Shown here: one piece after another, positions 4,245 through 6,641 of the stretch
Position numbering within the stretch: the stretch's first letter is position 1
How the letters are laid out: each line of letters opens with the position of its first letter
Assembly (NCBI GenBank): GCA_002436505.1
Contig: DJML01000101.1
Location: 1 to 6,641, forward strand
Source of the DNA: Bacteroidetes bacterium UBA6491
GTDB lineage: Bacteria > Bacteroidota > Bacteroidia > NS11-12g > UBA9320
Length of the DNA: 6,641 nucleotides
Reading direction: 5' to 3'
Position numbers and translations under genes: made by a program
The notes under the pieces: model-generated
Told to the model about the DNA's origin: nothing
The model's input: the letters and a program-made list of their open reading frames with translations, nothing else
Databases searched by the model: none

Positions 4245-6641
4245 GATCATATCATTGGTTCAGATATATCGTATGAATGCAGTTCAACCAATGACAGTAT
4301 TTATGAAGTAACATTTAATTTCTACCGTGATTGCAACGGATGCTATGTGTTAAGTCAATCTCCTAAATGCGGTACATCTGAAAATTGCAATTCAAGCCTC
4401 ACTGCTCCAACATCCCTGACGATAACATGTAACAGCACCGGAAGCGGTCTGGGCACTTTCAACCTGAAAAGAACATCTATAATTGACATTACGAAAACCT
4501 GTACAAATGAAAAAAGCAGGTGCCAGCAACCTTGCAATGGAAATTTCCCTTATGGTATTGAGAAACACACTTTCAAAGGCACCCTGGATCTTCGCAGTGC
4601 GATAAAGGCAGGATGCTGTGATATAGAGATATCTGTTCTGTTGTATGTACGGAACGTTGGCATAACAACTGGACAATCACAGCAAAGATTTTACACAACA
4701 GCCAGCTTGAATGCCTGCGTCAGTCCTTGTAATTCATCACCTACACTGACAAATGACCCGGTTGCTATCCTTTGTTGTAACCAGCCTTACCTGTTCAATA
4801 ACGGTGCTGTTGATTTCAAGGACCATGACTCATTGTCCTATTCATTTGCTCCGGCATTTCAGGGCAGGAACCAGATATGTACCTACACACCTCCAAACAG
4901 TGCAAAGTATCCTATTACAGCTTACTATCCCAGCGGATTATCATATCCCTATTCAAACCCTTCTGCAAGACCTCCAATTGGTTTGTATCTGGATGCTCAG
5001 ACTGGTGACATTGCTTTAACACCGGTAAAATGTAACCAGGTAGCCGTTGTTGTAATGGAAATAAAAGAATGGCGGAAAGATAAGAATGGAAAATACCAGG
5101 TCATTGGCGTGACCAGAAGAGACATGCAGTTCATTGTGACCACTTGTCCCGACAATAATCCACCTGTCATTACAAATTCACAGTTTAGTTACTCTACCTG
5201 CGAAGGACAAGAGATATGCTTTAATATCGGCACTGACGACAAAGTATACGTGCCACCACCTCCTGCATCTACGCCGGACCCTGATACGGTTACCCTGGTC
5301 TGGAACAATGGTATCCCGGGAGCCTCATTTACAATTCTTGACACTACGCAAAGACTTAAGACAGGGCGATTCTGCTGGACCCCTCCTGTAGGTTCGGCTT
5401 CAACACTCCCCTATACCTTTACTGCCACCGTTACTGATGATGCCTGTCCTAAAAATGCGAGTGCAACCAGGGCATTTTCTATCCGCGTAAAGCCTTTGGC
5501 TCAGGATGAACGGTTCTTCGATACCCTTGAATGTGGAGAATATACGGTCAATGCCGAACCCTTCCAGAATTTCCAGGGAAATCCATCTTACAAATGGTCA
5601 ATTCTCGATTCCAATGGCAGAACGGTCTTAGACAGAAAAGTAGCTTTCTTCAGAAGCAGACAGGGCCCCCTGTCTTTTTCAAAAAGCGATACGCTTCTTT
5701 TCAGAAAAGGGGGGAAATACATCATCAAACATGAGATAAATAACATGCCGTTAAATTGTCCGAAGATATATTATGATACACTTATCGTTCCTCCACTTCT
5801 GGACATTGAGCTTGCGTTAGGCCCGGACACCTTTGCTTGCGAAGGTGAGATCATCAAACTTGAACCAAAGGTCAGGAATGCAACTCAACCAATGGTATTC
5901 CTTTGGGATGACAGCAGCAGCTTAAGCTACATTGAAATAAAAATGGCACCGAACGCTATCGATACCGCCATTGGTGTATTCCTAAAAGATGCATCAGGTT
6001 GCGTCGCCTGGGATTCTACGATCATTTATAAACGACCTAATCCTACGATAAATATTGGTCCGGATAGAAGAATTTGCTGGTATGACACTGTTCATATCAA
6101 TGCTCATTATGATTTTGCATACTGGAATGACCCCCGGGATACGTCTTCAAAACTCGTAAAACAGGGAGATACACTTCTGATCAGTTGGACCCGTAATGGT
6201 GGAATGATAGGCTCTGATTCATCAATTTTACAAAACATCCCCGGGATATATATTGGCTACGTATTTGACAGCATGGGTTGTCAAAGTTCTGACACTATGA
6301 TCTTATGGGTGAACGACACTATCTTTCCTTCTGCAGGACCCGATCAGGTCAAATGCTGGAACGATGAACTCACTTTGGTCGCCAATGGCCTTGACACCGC
6401 TGGTAATTCAAAGTCCGGCTTGTACAGATGGTATGATCTCACAACAGCTAGCCCTGCAAAGATCTTTATTACGTCAAAAGATACCGTTCGCAAAAAAATA
6501 TTCAGTTCTACCGACTTCATGCTTGAGGTAAGAACGACTGAAGATACAACAACATGTATCGTTTACGACTCTGTAAATGTTCTTGTAAACGCGCTGCCGG
6601 TGCTTACATTGCCAGGTGATCAGTCCATATGTTGTGATGCC
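4164..6641 (+). CDS. Large secreted Bacteroidota surface protein with GPD-x3-C repeats (3' truncated)
   Basis: The frame is open for 826 codons from ATG 4164 to the window edge without a stop, so the carboxyl end is missing. The start is supported by an in-frame TAG at 4131 and by the signal peptide that follows directly; no Shine-Dalgarno site is seen. Order of parts: signal peptide (1-27); a cysteine-rich module (28-328, 18 cysteines) beginning DHIIGSDISYEC and FYRDCNGC; a region with FCWTP and an Ig/cadherin-like look (about 329-455); a less recognisable stretch (about 456-550); then Ig/PKD-like units starting GPD-x3-C near residues 553, 632, 725 and 818. The amino module resembles the HxxGGxIxY…YRDC domain of Bacteroidota proteins that often end in a gliding-motility/type IX secretion C-terminal domain; that end is not visible here. 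A role at the cell surface, perhaps adhesion, is inference. No enzyme motif is seen. Confidence 0.88.
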   Translation, partial: MRTKTSALKVFLFLFFLFAVQISEINADHIIGSDISYECSSTNDSIYEVTFNFYRDCNGCYVLSQSPKCGTSENCNSSLTAPTSLTITCNSTGSGLGTFNLKRTSIIDITKTCTNEKSRCQQPCNGNFPYGIEKHTFKGTLDLRSAIKAGCCDIEISVLLYVRNVGITTGQSQQRFYTTASLNACVSPCNSSPTLTNDPVAILCCNQPYLFNNGAVDFKDHDSLSYSFAPAFQGRNQICTYTPPNSAKYPITAYYPSGLSYPYSNPSARPPIGLYLDAQTGDIALTPVKCNQVAVVVMEIKEWRKDKNGKYQVIGVTRRDMQFIVTTCPDNNPPVITNSQFSYSTCEGQEICFNIGTDDKVYVPPPPASTPDPDTVTLVWNNGIPGASFTILDTTQRLKTGRFCWTPPVGSASTLPYTFTATVTDDACPKNASATRAFSIRVKPLAQDERFFDTLECGEYTVNAEPFQNFQGNPSYKWSILDSNGRTVLDRKVAFFRSRQGPLSFSKSDTLLFRKGGKYIIKHEINNMPLNCPKIYYDTLIVPPLLDIELALGPDTFACEGEIIKLEPKVRNATQPMVFLWDDSSSLSYIEIKMAPNAIDTAIGVFLKDASGCVAWDSTIIYKRPNPTINIGPDRRICWYDTVHINAHYDFAYWNDPRDTSSKLVKQGDTLLISWTRNGGMIGSDSSILQNIPGIYIGYVFDSMGCQSSDTMILWVNDTIFPSAGPDQVKCWNDELTLVANGLDTAGNSKSGLYRWYDLTTASPAKIFITSKDTVRKKIFSSTDFMLEVRTTEDTTTCIVYDSVNVLVNALPVLTLPGDQSICCDA
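5820..6641 (+). repeat. Protein-level tandem Ig/PKD-like units with GPD-x3-C motif
   Basis: Unit starts in the surface protein are ALGPDTFAC (G553), NIGPDRRIC (G632), SAGPDQVKC (G725) and LPGDQSIC (G818, a variant), at bases 5820, 6057, 6336 and 6615. Spacing is 79, 93 and 93 residues. Each is preceded by a short strand, and the later part of the complete units carries a D-S/T rich strand (for example WDSTIIY, SSDTMILWV, YDSVNVLV). The DNA copies are strongly diverged, so these are old domain duplications and not a recent DNA repeat. The last unit is cut by the window edge. Confidence 0.75.

Noticed and set aside
4392..4676. A 94-codon minus-strand open frame inside the surface-protein gene
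   Set aside because: The plus-strand frame here continues for 826 codons with a signal peptide and family motifs, so this is a shadow.
4753..5019. An 88-codon plus-strand open frame in another phase
   Set aside because: It overlaps the large surface-protein frame out of phase and shows no recognisable product.
1..6641. RNA genes, CRISPR arrays, insertion sequences, defence or toxin systems
   Set aside because: No cloverleaf, spaced identical repeats, transposase or known defence motif was seen by reading either strand; the gene content is housekeeping plus one surface protein.

Overview
The window looks like a chromosomal segment of a member of the Bacteroidota (Bacteroidetes). Three things point there. 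The FtsZ ends in the tail typical of that phylum (NNSFLHDNVD). An RbfA gene sits beside a LolC/LolE-type permease. The right part encodes a very large secreted protein with the HIIGS…YEC…FYRDCNG amino-terminal module and GPD-x3-C repeats common in Bacteroidota surface proteins. Placement below phylum is not attempted.

Layout: (1) Positions 1-1656, plus strand, are the end of a division (dcw-type) cluster: the last part of ftsA, then ftsZ 10 bases later. A strong intrinsic terminator at 1684-1715 closes this unit. (2) Positions 3912-1760, minus strand, are a tight three-gene unit transcribed toward ftsZ: rbfA (30S maturation), an FtsX/LolE-like permease (envelope lipoprotein export or related), and pth (peptidyl-tRNA hydrolase). 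The spacing is 8 bases and then 0 bases, so co-transcription and translational coupling are likely. (3) Positions 3913-4163 are an AT-rich divergent intergenic region. It holds an imperfect inverted repeat (4005-4057) and a short direct repeat (4086-4108), with no convincing consensus promoter. (4) From 4164 to the right edge, plus strand, runs one uninterrupted frame of 826 codons. It encodes the amino-terminal part of a secreted, cysteine-rich, multi-domain protein and is cut by the window end.

Functionally, the left two thirds are housekeeping: Z-ring assembly, ribosome biogenesis, recycling of peptidyl-tRNA, and membrane export. The right third is the accessory, least characterised part and probably encodes a cell-surface or secreted adhesin-like protein. 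No RNA gene, CRISPR array, insertion sequence or defence system is visible. I do not see a clear previously undescribed system. The best candidates for follow-up are the large surface protein and the inverted repeat between it and rbfA.
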